In this document: positions 36,801-49,787 of the stretch, piece by piece
Numbering within the stretch: the stretch's first letter is position 1
How the letters are laid out: each line of letters opens with the position of its first letter
NCBI RefSeq assembly: GCF_003073045.1
Contig: NC_037591.1
Coordinates: 41,553,883-41,617,882 of the forward strand
Reading direction: 5' to 3'
From: Pomacea canaliculata
Lineage: Eukaryota; Mollusca; Gastropoda; Architaenioglossa; Ampullariidae
Length of the DNA stretch: 64,000 nt
The notes under the pieces: model-generated
Databases searched by the model: none
What the model saw: the letters and a program-made list of their open reading frames with translations, nothing else
Told to the model about the DNA's origin: nothing
Position numbers and translations under genes: made by a program

Positions 36801-36942
36801 CCAGATGCACGACATCCACCAGCACCTACAGGACCTTCGCCGCCAGATGGAGCTGCTTCAAGAGGACATCACCTCCACCTCGCTAACCCTTACCCCTGAG
36901 TACTCCTTCGAGTCTTGCGAACAGCGGCCGGTCACGGAGTGA
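30827..36942 (+). CDS. Very large single-exon protein, Ser/Pro-rich and disordered, frame interrupted five times; unrecognised
   Basis: The ATG at 30827 has a good context (A at -3, G at +4) and opens MGNRHGGEK, a probable N-myristoylation start followed by a Lys-rich stretch, suggesting membrane attachment. Coding character continues to TGA at 36940-36942, about 2,000 codons. To follow it the frame must shift +1 near 31170, -1 near 32590, -1 near 33840, +1 near 34303 and -1 near 34795. The product is mostly low-complexity Ser/Pro/Asp/Glu sequence. It has an internal repeat (REGSMTPRG..SVENSP, then REGSNTPKG..SIENSP), GSPGSTR-like repeats, two RIR(E/D)VI motifs, a proline-rich block (APPPV..TPPPT), and a C-terminal helical region (LQDLRRQMELLQEDI) likely to coil. 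There is no enzyme domain and no membrane span. I do not recognise the family; a scaffold role would be a guess. Confidence 0.7.
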
Positions 36943-37283
36943 CTCTTCGATGGCAGCGCTGGGCCGTGCACCATGACCGACTTGGTAAAGTATATTTACC
37001 TACCGAAGCAGGTAGTTGACAAGGCGATCATCTCCCACCCTGGTTTTACACCCTTCAGTACTCAGTGCCTATTTTCACTGGTAGCTTGATGGACACCCGA
37101 AAATTCACGGAACATGACAGACATCGTCTACAAAAGATATCAAACCCCTGTCGAACACGTCTTATACTCTGGTGCGACAAACATCCTCTCTACTCGTGCT
37201 CACCTTTGTTTCACATCTCCCTCTGTAACACAATGCTGACAGAAACTCTGTTTTCCCGATGATAAGGACTGGAAAGAAGAAGA

Positions 37284-37289
37284 AATAAA
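37284..37289 (+). other. Polyadenylation signal AATAAA of the large gene
   Basis: This AATAAA lies about 340 bases past the stop at 36942 and is followed within 40 bases by a T-rich element, the usual arrangement. It supports the 3' end and strand assigned to the gene. Confidence 0.6.
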
Positions 37290-37299
37290 TCGAGCACAA

Positions 37300-40200
37300 A
37301 TCACTCGTCCATTTTATTTTTAATTTTGGTGAGGCTGGTGCGGAATCATCTGCTGGTTACCATGGAAGCGACCTCCAGGTTGTCGGTGTGAGTCGAGTTG
37401 TATGATCGTCGTCTGCACTGCAAGGGATGGAGGCCTCGTCGTGTTTGATGTGTTTATGTGGTTCTGGAATGGTCGACAAACGGAAAGATATACAAGCAAC
37501 TGGTTGTGAAAATTCTATAGCAGTCGAGGCACCCGCGAGGAAACTAAACTGTTGTGCATTTAGCAGCGTTGTAGAGACTGTTTCTTTGTCATCTATAGTG
37601 ACGTCATCACATCGTTGATTCTCGCCTCCAGCTGTCATCCTTCCTGTCGTCCGTCACGTCATCTTGGGAAAGCAAAAGAAACGTGTTGTTACTTTTATTT
37701 TAATTTCTTCTGCAGCTTGTTCTACAGTTTTTCTTGGAGTTTCTACAGCCCTTCTCAGAGCTTCTGTTTTCATGTAATAGCGTCAGATGGACATCGTGGG
37801 TTTAAAGAATTTAATGTTCGTAGATATCAACAGCTTTTGTGTTTGACATTGCAACTGTAAGATGGATTGAATTCGTGGCAGAACGAGGCTTAGATGTGCC
37901 AAACGACAACACCGAGGTTTCAGTGTTAGTATTCACTTCCTGTCACGTGGTTGACATTGGTAGATTCTTTTGTCTCCCATCCCACCCGACTACAATCACT
38001 ACCGCTAAACTTTGCTGGTGATGCCCTGAGCCATTCATAGTGCCAGGCTCGCTCCAGAGGCATGACATCAGCTCCATAAATGTCAGAGTTCATAGGTTGT
38101 CAGCACACTCACACAGAATATTTATTTTCTGATGGGGGGAACTAAGCCACAGACTGTACACATTGCGTTACATGCCAACTCAAAGTTTTGCCTCTAGGAT
38201 AAAATGATGGGATTGATGACAATGACTGGTACTTACAGACTGCAGACTGACCACCGCCACAAACATGTCCACTTCTCTGACTATGACCTTTGAACTAAAA
38301 AATTCTTATCGTTCACAAAGTGACTGGAAAATAACTTCTTGTCTCCAGTTTTTTCAATCTTGCAGCAAAACGCTTCTCCCTTCCTAACTGTAATTGTCAA
38401 TCAGTCGTGGCATATTCATCCATTGTTCTGTTCAATGAATATTGTTTTCACGGATAAATTTACACTTGCGAGTTCTAAGTGGCCTGCTGTGTGTGCCAAA
38501 GCCAACAGTAGGTTCATGGTAGATTACGAGGTCAGACCACCCTCAGAACCTTGCCAGCAGTTGTACTTGGAAGACAGGATGAGAAAACACATTTTTTTGG
38601 GACGTGGGTACACGATTCCTAGAGCAGGTCTCTCAGCTTGACGCTGCTTTGTTATCAGTCTCACCCAGGGTGCACGCAGGTCCTGTTTGATCACGTGCAA
38701 GCTGAGAACCTCTACGGGGGAGGATGGGGGAGAGGGTTAAAGGTCAGTTTAGTTCTCAGCTATTGTAGCGCTGTAAATGGAGCTGACGTAGCTGTCAGGT
38801 TAGTGACATCATTGTCACAGCTGCTACTGTGTCAAAGAAGTGAGGGGGGCCAGCAGTGGAGAATCCGTTCTTCCTCCCACGCACCTGGCACCAATGGGGG
38901 ACAAGGGGTGAGTTATGGAAACCATGTAACGTCACAACTTGTTTCGCCCAACCGACACGGAACTAATGAACTCTGACCCTAAACCCATTTATTTGTATAG
39001 TGTCAAACAGTATTTTCTGCTGAATATGTTGGTAGATGTACGTAGCTTCTGCAAGGGTTCAAAGCTCGCCTTCATGCAGGTTGAACGGGGCGTTAATATT
39101 TTTTCTCCTGAACGCCTCAGTGAAGACAACTTCAGAAACCTTAGGAAGGGTGACGTCAGCGCCATAGTAAGGTTTCAAGTTTGATTGTTCAAGGGAATGA
39201 TTGAAAAGGTTGCGCTTAGCTCGTGTCAAGGTAGCTGATGTCAAGTTTTCCGAATCTGCTCCTTTGACTGAGACGTTTAGAAAAAAAACCGAAGGACCTC
39301 CGACCCTGGTCCCGGCATTTTACTTTATTCTGTCAGTCTGCTTTCAGCCACAGATATGTGTAGGAACTACATCGTCAAGTAGTACCAAAGGATATTTCAT
39401 TAGTCTCACTTTTTACTTTCCTTTCCATTGTCCCTCGCAGTGGAGGGTCTTCACAACACTCAGCTTCTCCGCAGCTCAGTCTGCACCGGCTCCTCCCACT
39501 CCTCCCGAGGTCGAGGGTGAGGGCTGGGAAATTTCCTGGAGGTCGACACGGGTTAGACTAGGTTGTGTCACGTGTCACAACAACCAGAAAAGACTATCAC
39601 CCTGCCTCGCGGATACAGATGTTAGATGATCTGTTTGTAACCAGCGGGCTTTAAACCCTCGTACAACATGCAACATGCTTGTAACTCCACCCATCTTTAT
39701 AATATCATCGGTTGTGAACACATCGTAAGCAGCTGATTGCACGTGTGTGTGTGTGTGTGAGAGAGAGTGTGTACGTGTTTGATGTGTGTGATTGTGTGTA
39801 CACGCCAAGGAAAGAAAGGGGTCGAGAGAGAGAGAGAGAAAGATTCAAAGAGGAGACACAAATGGAGTCAAGTATGAACAGAGAGACAAGCTGCGGATCA
39901 TCGCTCCTATCATTCCCCACTTCCTCAGCTACAGAGATGGTAGGTCACCCAAAGTACTTTGCAATCTCAACCAACCGTGCATTTGTTTTTGTCATCGCCA
40001 ACATCTAACACTCCTTGCAGCGATCGTCTGCGTCATCGCCTTGGCCCGTCTCCATCATCATAGAAAGATCCCATTTCTCGACTTCTAGTTTCTATGGCAA
40101 CCGGGCAAGCAAGACGCAGTCTACTCGCTTTTAAACTTGCCAAGTGCGCAGGCTCAGCCTGGGAAACGCCGATGTTTGCAGACACAGTAGCGCACGTCTG

Positions 40201-43200
40201 CACGGAGTGTGAGGGAGGCACGCGCGCCCTTTTATAGTCGGTGTGTGTGTGTAGGTGTGTCTGTCGGTGTGTACGTGTATGGGTAGTGCTCATGCGTGTA
40301 CATGTGTGAATGATCGCGCGTGGAAATCTCACATAAAAGTAGATGAAATGCCTTGTGTACATACAAATGTGAAATTTCTAGTCGTGTGTATCTATGTGGC
40401 AGGGTGTAGATACGAGTGTTTGTGTGTGGTGAGCATGAGAGAGAATGTGTGTGCTTCTTGAAACGGCAGACATCACCAGCGACTCTCGCTGTACTGACCT
40501 CTCACCTCACGCCATAAAAACATGTTCAGTCTCTACCACTCATCATCACACCGGCTAGTCGACCCCAAGCACTAACAAACAAACAAAAAAGTTGTTGACA
40601 TCTGAGCGGGTCTTTAAAAATCGGAACGTTTTCTTGTGTACTGTTTCTACTAACGGTTTCCCTTCACAGCCATTTCTTTTCATTTTCTGGTCGTTATAAC
40701 AACAATGTGACGGACAACATCTTGTGGTCATTACATCATTCACTGGCCAGTCACATGTCCTTTCTTGCCGCCTGGTGAGATGAAGATGCCAGTCAGTCTC
40801 AAATCATTCAGCCTGCCTGTAGATACCTTCTCAAGGAGCTCATGCGGTCAGCCAAGTGAGCCAAGACAGAAAATTTATGTAGCTGTCACGTGACTGAAAG
40901 TAAGACCAGATTATATTTTCACTGATTTCAACGCATACTTAACAAACTTAAAGTTGTGAGAAACATGGCGGCTCTTATCTCTATTAGTCATCGCATGAAA
41001 ATATTACATGAAGAGGTGGGCGCTGTCCTCAAATGAGACAAGGTTTAATTAAGAGATAATTATTTGTCACTGTGACAATAACAGTCTGACAGCTGTTTGT
41101 CTTGTTAGGACACAGACCTGGAAGTTCTAGTAAACAAGAGACTTCACCTGGACTTCAGAATTTTTTATGACATTTTGTAAAATGAGTACAGCTAATGTTC
41201 AGATGAACTTTTCTGTACAACCATCAGGTTTTAGAAATGGAAACCTGGTTGTTAGCGAACACAACTGGCTGTGACTACACCAGATAAGTAACTGGACATT
41301 GTTCAAATCTTCCAGAGTTTTTAAAACCTGAACTGGCTGTTGATTTTTCTCAAATTTATCATAAGTACCGGTTAGTTCCACCAATTATCATTTCAAATTT
41401 GACACATGAAAAATACTTTGTATGCACAACTCACATCAACTAAACAACATTTGAAGTAGAGTTAGTGAATTAAAAATATACTTACATGGATTACTTGTCT
41501 CGTTGTGATTTTTATGCTTTGTTTTTCTCTAATTTCACCGGCTACTGTTCTGTAATATTTATTGGTCTGCAAGCACACATTAGGCACAAACGAAGTCTGG
41601 AGTGTGGACGTTGAGTAGTAGGTAGGCTTATTTGTGGGGACAGTCACGTGTGCTTTACACGCGCACGGTGGCTGGCCGCATGTTGCAGGTGACTTGGCGA
41701 GTCGTTCTTGCGTGACATTGGTTGTAATAAACCTTGAGTTCTGCACGACATTGCAGAGTTGCTTTTGTTTATGTGTGTGTGTGAGAGCGTGCGCATCTAT
41801 GCATGTGTATGTGAGTGCGTGTGTATCTTATGAAAAATTCGCACAGTTTAATGGTTTTGAGGCCATGTTAAAGTAGAAGATGATTCAAGTCTTCTCTTTT
41901 ATTAACAAATATTTGTCTTTACCTTTCCTAAAGTATAAAAAAAAAAAAAAAAAAAAAATGAGAGGAGAGGTAGTTTCCCAGACCTTGCCTTGAGCGAGCT
42001 TCGAACTGACCACGACACTGCAAGGCAGATAACCCCGCCACGAACATTTCGCGAGGTAATGAGCAGTTAAGTGCCCTTCCTTGTTGATGCTGATGCCATC
42101 TTATCGGAAAGTAGCTGCCGTTCGTTTGATCACCTTAAAACACAATTAGCTGAATGAAATACTGTGTTATCTATACAAGGGGAGATAACCAGCTACCATG
42201 CCCAGTTAATAACACAGGGAAGGGAGATCGTAGCGGGATTCCCTTGTCTTGCCTCCCTTGCCCACCGCCTTCCCAGTCCTAGCCTATCTCCAGTTCGACG
42301 AACCAGAGAAAAGATCTCAAGCTTGGTCAATTAAGAACCATTCCAGGAATGTTGAACTTTCGATACTTTAGTTCTAGAATTTGTCGTGACATTTGAACTC
42401 CCCCCCCCCACTTCTCTCTCTCTCATGCTACCAAATCAACTTACACTGAGATATTTGTTTGTTAAAGGCTTTAATACTCTTGTTACTCTAGTTGAAACAT
42501 CTACTGAATGGCATGGTATGTACAACTGTATCTAAATATAGACAACAAGCCACTTATTTTAATGGATAGGGCTCCTATAACCTTCTTACTTCAATAAAGT
42601 TTAATTCATAAACACGTTTACACATATCCTTGTGATCTCATATACATGCCATCTTAACATGTGGTCTATCCACAAGTCTTTGTCTCTCAGGCAGGCAATG
42701 CACTCAGATGTCTGCACGTGCCCATCCCTAGCAGCACATTACTACTATTACAACTGTTTGCTTTGGAAGTAAGCCAGTGGGTGTCCGTAGCTACTCGGAG
42801 TGTGTGAGAGACAGAGAGAGAGAGAGTTTACCCGGGGTGTGTGACCTCGGGGCGCCGTGAAGTGAGTTGTGAAATAACCACTGCAGCTTGCGTGAGGTTG
42901 ATTGAAGGGTGCAAGGGGTTGGGGTTGTGGTTGGAAGTTCGTGGGGCTGACCCTGTAACAGGACAATTTCCTAAGATTTGAAGGAGTGCTTTGAATGACA
43001 GTCGTGCACTGCAAGTCAAAGAATGCACTGTTAAAGTGCTTAGACAATGTTTAGTTGTATGTGTAGTGTATTCTGTGCTAATTCTTTTATTTTGCAAAAA
43101 ACATACACACCAAGCGCGCGCACACACACACTATGCTTACCTCCACAAGCACTACACGGCAAGGGGCACACCTGTGCACCAAGTCAGGTGTTAAGAGATG

Positions 43201-44820
43201 CGGTCTCCTAGGAAACAAGGTAGAAGCAGCTGGCTTTCTTGCAGTCAAGGAACCCGCGAGCAAGCCACAAATAATCTGTCTTGGTCTTTCGCACGAGGCG
43301 GTGCGGAACCACCAGACCTCAGTGCCAACAAGTGAAGCATCACTGACACAAGCACGTGACAGAGACTGAGTTGCGTTACCATTGGAAGCCAACAAATAAA
43401 CTTCTAGTAGTCTCTGCACCCACCCACCCATCCAAGAAACTTTTGTAACCAAGAAAAGGATATTAGGGATACACCTGGTGTTACTAAGGCCCCTTATGGC
43501 AGTCAGCCCATGTCTATGCCTTTTGAAGCCCGTGATTGGCGCAAACGTGTTCATCCGTACAAGTGTGTGCGTGTGTGGGGGAGGGGAGGGCAGGGAGGGG
43601 AAGGGACAGGTAGTCTAGTCGCACCTTTCCAGACGGAGCAGACGACTGCTCTAGAACCCATTCACTTGCCAGGCCGACCACTCACGGACAAACGTACATT
43701 TATACATACTGCAGTGGAGACAGCGTGGACAGTGAGCATTTAGAGGAAATACCACAGTATGTACAGTATATATATATACAGTGTATACATTATTTTGCAT
43801 TTTCTTGAAATGTTTTTTCATCCTTAATGCTTTTACCTCCAGCATTTTGAGTGACAATGTAACTTTTCTTTCACTCCTTTGTTCAGTCTTTTCGGTTTTT
43901 CTGATTTCGTCTGCTTTGCATTTTTCTAAGTTTTTTTTAAAGGTAAATCGTACTTTACAGAACTTCGCAAATATCTCAAGGACCGGCAACTAATGTCCTT
44001 GTCGACATCGAGTAGTAGGTAAAGCTTATTAGTTATTGGCACAGACATGTGGTTTTACATGCTGACATGCCGGATATTGCAGATGACTTACAGACCTGAT
44101 TAAACAATTCTTTAGGACAGCTGACCCGCTTTCTAAAAAAAGTAGGCAGATCAGTGGAACCGAAAATAAACGAAGAACATTTTTTGTGTGAAGAAAACTT
44201 TCAACATTACTTATAATAAGGCCACAACATTACTTAATTATGCTGTCTGCCTATTCATCTCTTTGTCTGCCTATCTGCTTGTTTACTTCTCTTTCTCTCT
44301 GTCTGCTCCCCAAATAACGACTATTTCTATTAATATTCAACTTTGACGAATGTCACAGATCGAACCATATTGAGGGTCCTTTGTTGTACAGTTATATCAA
44401 AAGTCAGATTGAGACTTGATAAGTTTACGGTTCAGTGATCTTTGAGCTACCATGGCAGAAGCCACAACTGTCAAGAGTGCGTTGCTATTCAACTAACCGT
44501 CAGAGACAGGTAAACAAGACAAACTGGGTCAGTGTGCACTTTCAACTCTGACCTGCAGGTTCAACATGTGGCACGTCTTTCTCGCTTTACGCAAGACTGC
44601 TGTTGCTATCGACTCTGGAATAAATTGTTGAGAAGCAACTTTACTCCAGCCACAAGTTTACAGATAAACATTTAGCGAGGACACCATGCGTGCGTGTGTA
44701 TGTGCGTGTGTAGACCGCAGCCTGCTTCCTCCCGCCAAACCTCTGTTTTGTCAAAGCATTGACTGAACTATCATCTAATAGAAAGTATCTTTAAGGTAAA
44801 AATGTGTTATCGTCATTTCA
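37300..44820. other. Gene-poor stretch, no gene recognised
   Basis: About 7.5 kb without a supported exon series. It contains GT/GA microsatellites (about 39740-39840, 40230-40300), a run of about 21 A (41938-41960), GT-rich tracts (41770-41825, 43560) and many short ORFs with no domain. Non-coding 5' exons of the SPRY gene may lie toward the right end: its first coding exon has an acceptor just upstream. Confidence 0.45.
41960..42060 (-). repeat. Possible tRNA-derived SINE fragment
   Basis: On the minus strand GTGGCGGGGTTATCTGCC and, about 30 bases on, GTCAGTTCGAAGCTC resemble degenerate A and B boxes of RNA polymerase III, and a 21-base homopolymer (A on plus) adjoins. The box spacing fits, but the boxes are poor and no tail family is recognised. 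Confidence 0.25.
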
Positions 44821-44835
44821 GGCTACCTTTGCATC

Positions 44836-46527
44836 ATGGGAGTGACCTCATCTACTAGCAAAAAGGTAAAACATTAAAAATTGATAATACAGTCTCATAA
44901 TCTAATTACATGTAATATAATTTATATATTTGTCATAAGCGCCTTTATCGATAAGTTTGTAAGCATTATTATTATTGTTGTTGCTATTGTGGTATGTAGG
45001 ATGACAGCAAAATTAAAGTTTCTGACTGTTCGGGTATGAAGGTATGAGGGAGGTGGTGCCAGCCTGGGTGTACACAGTGGTGGTCCCACCCGAGTACGCT
45101 TCTGACCACGTCTCGGCCTGTGCGGAAGGGATGACTGTCGTCGGCCCCAACAGCGTCCAGAGGGTCAACCAAAGTTCTCTGGAGACTGACGCCTTCCGGT
45201 GGAGTCGAGGGTTTACATCAGGTTGGGATTTTTATATCCTTGGTTTGATAAAAATTAAACAGAAAATGAAAGCCTGAGCAAACATAACAGATGGACAGGC
45301 AAACAAATGTAAATTTGTATTCGTGATGTAAAAGCAAAAACTTGTGGCCAATCAGAGAGTAAAATCGTTCTGCAATCGACATTCAAGAACAATTTTGCAT
45401 CCAATAACATTTTACTCAAACTGCAAATCGGGTCCTTCCTACCTTTGTACAAGAAGCAACACATTCCTCTGCTATTAATGTCATACATATTTCATCTGTT
45501 ATGTAAAAACGAGTATTTTTGAGAAACGACGTTTCAGATAGCAGAAGGACCATTTCTTTATAAACGCATGCAATATTTTCATGCATGACATGATCTGGGT
45601 AAACTTGATGTTTTTCAGGTAAACACACTTTCGAGATTCACTTTCCGAAAGAGCTGCGTGGTCAGTGCGCCTCGGTGGGCGTGGGGCTGGACTCCGCGGC
45701 GTTGCATTCCAAGGGGCGCGTGGCGCTGGTAGGAAACAACAAGTCCTCCTGGGGACTCGACCTGTGCGCCCGCCGCACCTTCCACGCTGGCGCGATGGTG
45801 AAGAAGTATCCCCAGACACAGGTGAGCACTCGGACAAATAGTCTTCGTCAAGAGTCGAAAGCAAAACAAAACCATTCATAAGCATTTGGAAGAGTGGTTT
45901 TGGCGAGGAGTTTGAGACAGACATGTATTTCCAAAGAATGGATTTTAGTCATGAGTAGGGGACAGAAACAGTGCCAGCATGGTCGGTTGGAGAGGTGGTA
46001 GCAGAAAACACAGAGTAACGTATGTTAATGTTGTAAAAGGTATTCATGTAATGTAGGTTGTAAATCACACTGTTATGTATGTTATAACAGAAATTCTGTA
46101 ATGTATGTCGTTAAACATGTCTGTACTCAATGTCATTACAAACATTTCTGTGTTCAATGTGTCATAGGAATTCCTCCCAGACAAGTTCTACATGTACGTG
46201 GACGCAGATGCACTCCAGGTGCAGTTCGGATCCGACGGCCAATACTATGGTACCGCCATCAACGGCCTGCCACCGGGCAAACCGCTGTACCCCATGGTGT
46301 CCGCATCCTACCCTGGAGCCGTCATCACGATGTATTACAGGGGCCAAGCCAACGTCGTCATCGTGACACCTGTTCCCCAGCAACCAGTTGTGATGGCGGT
46401 CCCTGTCTTCGTCCCACAACCACAACCACTTCCACCACCTTACACGGCGGGTGGTCCAGCGGTCTCTGCCCAACCCCCACCAGCCTCCGAAGCGCCCCCT
46501 ATAGAGAAAAAAGAACAAGCAATATGA
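44836..46527 (+). CDS. SPRY-domain protein, four coding exons, possibly N-myristoylated
   Basis: Exons are 44836-44865, 45000-45221, 45619-45821 and 46168-46527, all with GT/AG borders. Exon 1 encodes MGVTSSTSKK, a candidate myristoylation start. Exons 2-4 give a SPRY fold: FRWSRGFTSGKHTFEIHF, then VGVGLDS, NNKSSWGLDL, FYMYVDADALQVQFGSD and PLYPMVSASYPGAVITMYY. The protein ends in a Pro-rich tail (PVPQQPVV..PPPYTAGG) and EKKEQAI. SPRY domains bind partner proteins, often in ubiquitin ligase or scaffold contexts; this protein has no RING or SOCS box. Exon 2 has a one-base frame conflict: entry at 45000 in the phase of exon 1 meets TGA at 45045, whereas the SPRY frame (from ATG 45044) is closed upstream by TGA at 45023. 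Either one base is missing in GGTATGAAGGTATGAGG, or translation starts at 45044. Confidence 0.75.
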
Positions 46528-46653
46528 AGTTGCAAGCATGCGCAGAAACTGCATCCGGGTGTCTGCAGAGGGATCGATCAAAATCATTTTACATATTTAC
46601 GCTAAATATTTGGTTTAAAAAGGACATCATGGTTCTAGGATTTATTATAAAAA

Positions 46654-46850
46654 CGCACACACACACATGCACACACACACACAAGTGCACACACACACAC
46701 ACATGCACGTGCACATAGTTGAAAATTAAGAGTTGAGAAAGGGGCAGCAACTTATGAAAACGGATTCTGAGTTGTGGGTGAGGGTTGGATGAGGAAGAAA
46801 AGTGGGAAGACAAAGAACAGGGAGGGAGGGAGGGAGGGAGGGAGGGAGGG
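46654..46850. repeat. (CA)n and (GGGA)n microsatellites
   Basis: An imperfect CA/TG tract occupies about 46654-46712, and seven to eight GGGA units lie at about 46819-46850, just past the SPRY gene. Confidence 0.8.
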
Positions 46851-46859
46851 ATGGTGGCT

Positions 46860-49530
46860 GACAGCACAAATAACTTGTGATTATGCTGTCATCAGGGACA
46901 TCACCAACTGTTAATTGTCGGATCACATGGCAGTGTACACTTCACACGTACAAACTTTAAAGTTTAAACTATTGCTGTCGCTGTTGTGCTTGAGTTCCAC
47001 CGTGCAGACTGCAAACTAGTAATACACTTATCATCTACAAAATAAGTCTCTAAATGACTGACATCTCCAGAAGCTCAAAGTGAATATTTGTTACTGACCG
47101 GCCCATAGATACGTCACACGTGGCTGGTCAGGTGCAGCAGCAGCAACAACAACACATTTAAACCCGTAGTGACTAACTTGAGACAAAAGTATGTTGGACA
47201 AAAATGTGCCTCGTGCACTGTGTGATATTGACTGTACTCATATGGCGATCATCATGATAGTGATATCACTTCTCAGTATTAACCACATTTGTTATTTGTT
47301 TTGCCAAAGTATTGATATATATTTTTAAAGAAACCTGATATTTTTTCTATCGTCTAAGCTTCTAAATTGTGTATAAATGTTTGAGTGAGATTATGTTTTT
47401 CCTGATCAGCTTTGTCAATGTCGTATCTTTTAAGAACCGTCTCTGCTGCGATATGTCTTAATATAATTTTATAAAATTATATTAGCAAGTATAAATCGTC
47501 TTTTCTGAAGATATTAGCGAGTGATTATAGTACCAGACTGAGATTAGTGGCACGCACACTATGCGCAGTGCACACCCACCAGATGACGCACCTGTTAAAC
47601 GGGTACCTGGCTCTGTTTACAGACTGGAAGGGTAGATATGTAGAGAGAACGATGGACCCCGAGATAGCTGCGGTCTCTGAAACCAAAGGAGTCAGGCCCC
47701 GGCGTGTTCACTCGCTGTTCGTAGAGGATTCCTGCTGTTGTGCTTGACATGAATGTTTGTCTAACAACTTCTTATACATTTCTTAGAGGGGATGAATATA
47801 TACTGCATATGCAAACACGCCAACACAGGAGTGGGGCAGGTCAAATATGTGCTACATGTGAAATAGATAAGAGCGATCTTTGGTCCAGAATAGTTTGTGC
47901 AAGTTGACATACCCTCCATTTACTTTCTGCATAAAAAACAACAACACAATACAACTTTGTTAATCCACGAGGGCAACTCCAGATAACACAACTGACTCTA
48001 GAGGTGCTTCTGACCCACTCTACAGCAGAGTGTATAGCACTTCATCACCGGTAGTTGTTTGATAAAACCAGAGGCTGAGGCTGGTGAATAAGCGCCGGTC
48101 CTTGTTAGTTGCTACAGTTAAGACAACGGTTCAACCTAGAGGGACGAGAGAAGTCCCGGGGTGACACGCGGCAGGACCAAGGAAGGACGCCACGAGGAAG
48201 ACACGTGACTGACACAGGACGGTGCCAGAGTCTCTGCGCGAGAGAAAGAAGGCCGCGACGATCGACGGAGGGACATCAACTGATCCTCAGACGTCGACGA
48301 CATCGGAGGGCTCAATCACGTGGCAAGAGACTTTGTGTGTGAGAGATAAGCAGTGAGTGTGTTATGTGAAGTAGTCTACTGTGTGTGTAGTTAGATTAAT
48401 GTTAGTGAAGTAGTGGCTGACGATATCTGGACTAGGGGTAGAATACGGGACACCTAGAAAACGACCATATTTTTATATTTTGAAATTGAAGTATTTTTCT
48501 GTATATGTTTGAATACTCTCGATGATTAATAACTTTCTATAATACAATAAATTGCTTGAGTTGTTTATTGGGGCTATGTGTGCTGGGGGCTTGAGTCAAT
48601 TAAAAGTGTAATAAGCATTTTAGTGTAAGTGCACGTGGTAGATGTCGGCGTGAGTGGTAGAGGTGTCGAGAGTGTGATCAGCCGAGGCGACGGAAATCAC
48701 AACCTCTGACCATCTCCACGGGCTCTATCGCCAGAGTTTACGACAGTTAGTGACCCCAGGCCTCCTCAGCCTAGTACGAGATGATGACCAGTAGAGTTTA
48801 TCACGTGAATGAATGAGTTGCGGGACGATCGTGCACCTGCAAGAGTGAGAACTCACATACCAACACATAATCAGAAGTAGTAAGAGTGAGAACATACATT
48901 CCAATACGAGGATGCGTGATGCTGGATAAGGATTTGCTGATGACACAAGGCTGGCAAGTCCCTCTGCCTGGTTCTGGTGATCTTGGAATAGATATTACAA
49001 GGGAGACAAGACTGTTCCTGTTATGAGAGGCTGTTGAACCAAGAGATGAAACAAGTGATGAGACTTTCAATGAAGGACTGATAGAACTGAGTAAGGATGA
49101 CAGAGCTGACAGAGAAATATTTGAGTTTCGGAAGGACGTACTCGCCTCAAGAGATGTTTGACAGTGGACTGGGTAATCACTAACCCTTGTTCAACCTTTT
49201 CTTTGTCTCCCTAATGGCCTCACGCACCTCCATGCTTGCTACTTTATTTTAATCATGTGCAGTTCCGCTATAGACAGCGAGGTCAGGAAAAGCTCAATTC
49301 GGAAATGAGTTGTTACTCAACGGCGAGCACCTGGTCGGCATCCTTAATTTTGCTATGAGAACATTGTGGAGAATAATATTTGATTACACGAAGTTAGTTC
49401 CGTACCTGAACTTGCATAAGGACGATATATTATGACGATCATTATGAGGGACATATAAGAGATGAGGTGAGTTTACAGGTAACTGGTTCTTTCTCAGTGT
49501 GACTGAAGGAGGAGGATTTACGTAAGCTCA
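46860..49530. other. No gene recognised; weak LTR-like leader near 48.0-48.8 kb
   Basis: There is no supported exon. At 48540-48560 an AATAAA lies in a stretch that continues to TTTACGACA then GTTAGTGACCCC at about 48737-48757. This recalls the U5 end and primer-binding region of Gypsy-type retroelements. A short open stretch near 49050-49155 follows. I see no paired LTR, gag or pol motif, so the reading is weak. Confidence 0.2.
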
Positions 49531-49787
49531 CATGTGTGTGTGTGTGTTGTATATAAAGAGAAAGAGATGCTTTTAATATATTTATTTATCGCAGTAGTGC
49601 TATTGACTGTAAATATAACTAGGTAAACACGTTTCTAACTCAATGTATCTTCATCCATGCTTCTGCGGCAACTTTAATAAGTTTAATAAGTAAATAATAA
49701 GTAAATATGAAGTTAGTCAAATTTTGTGCAAATGTTTGGCCCTCACATATCAACAACCTCTGATTTGTTTTGCCATTTACTTTTAGT

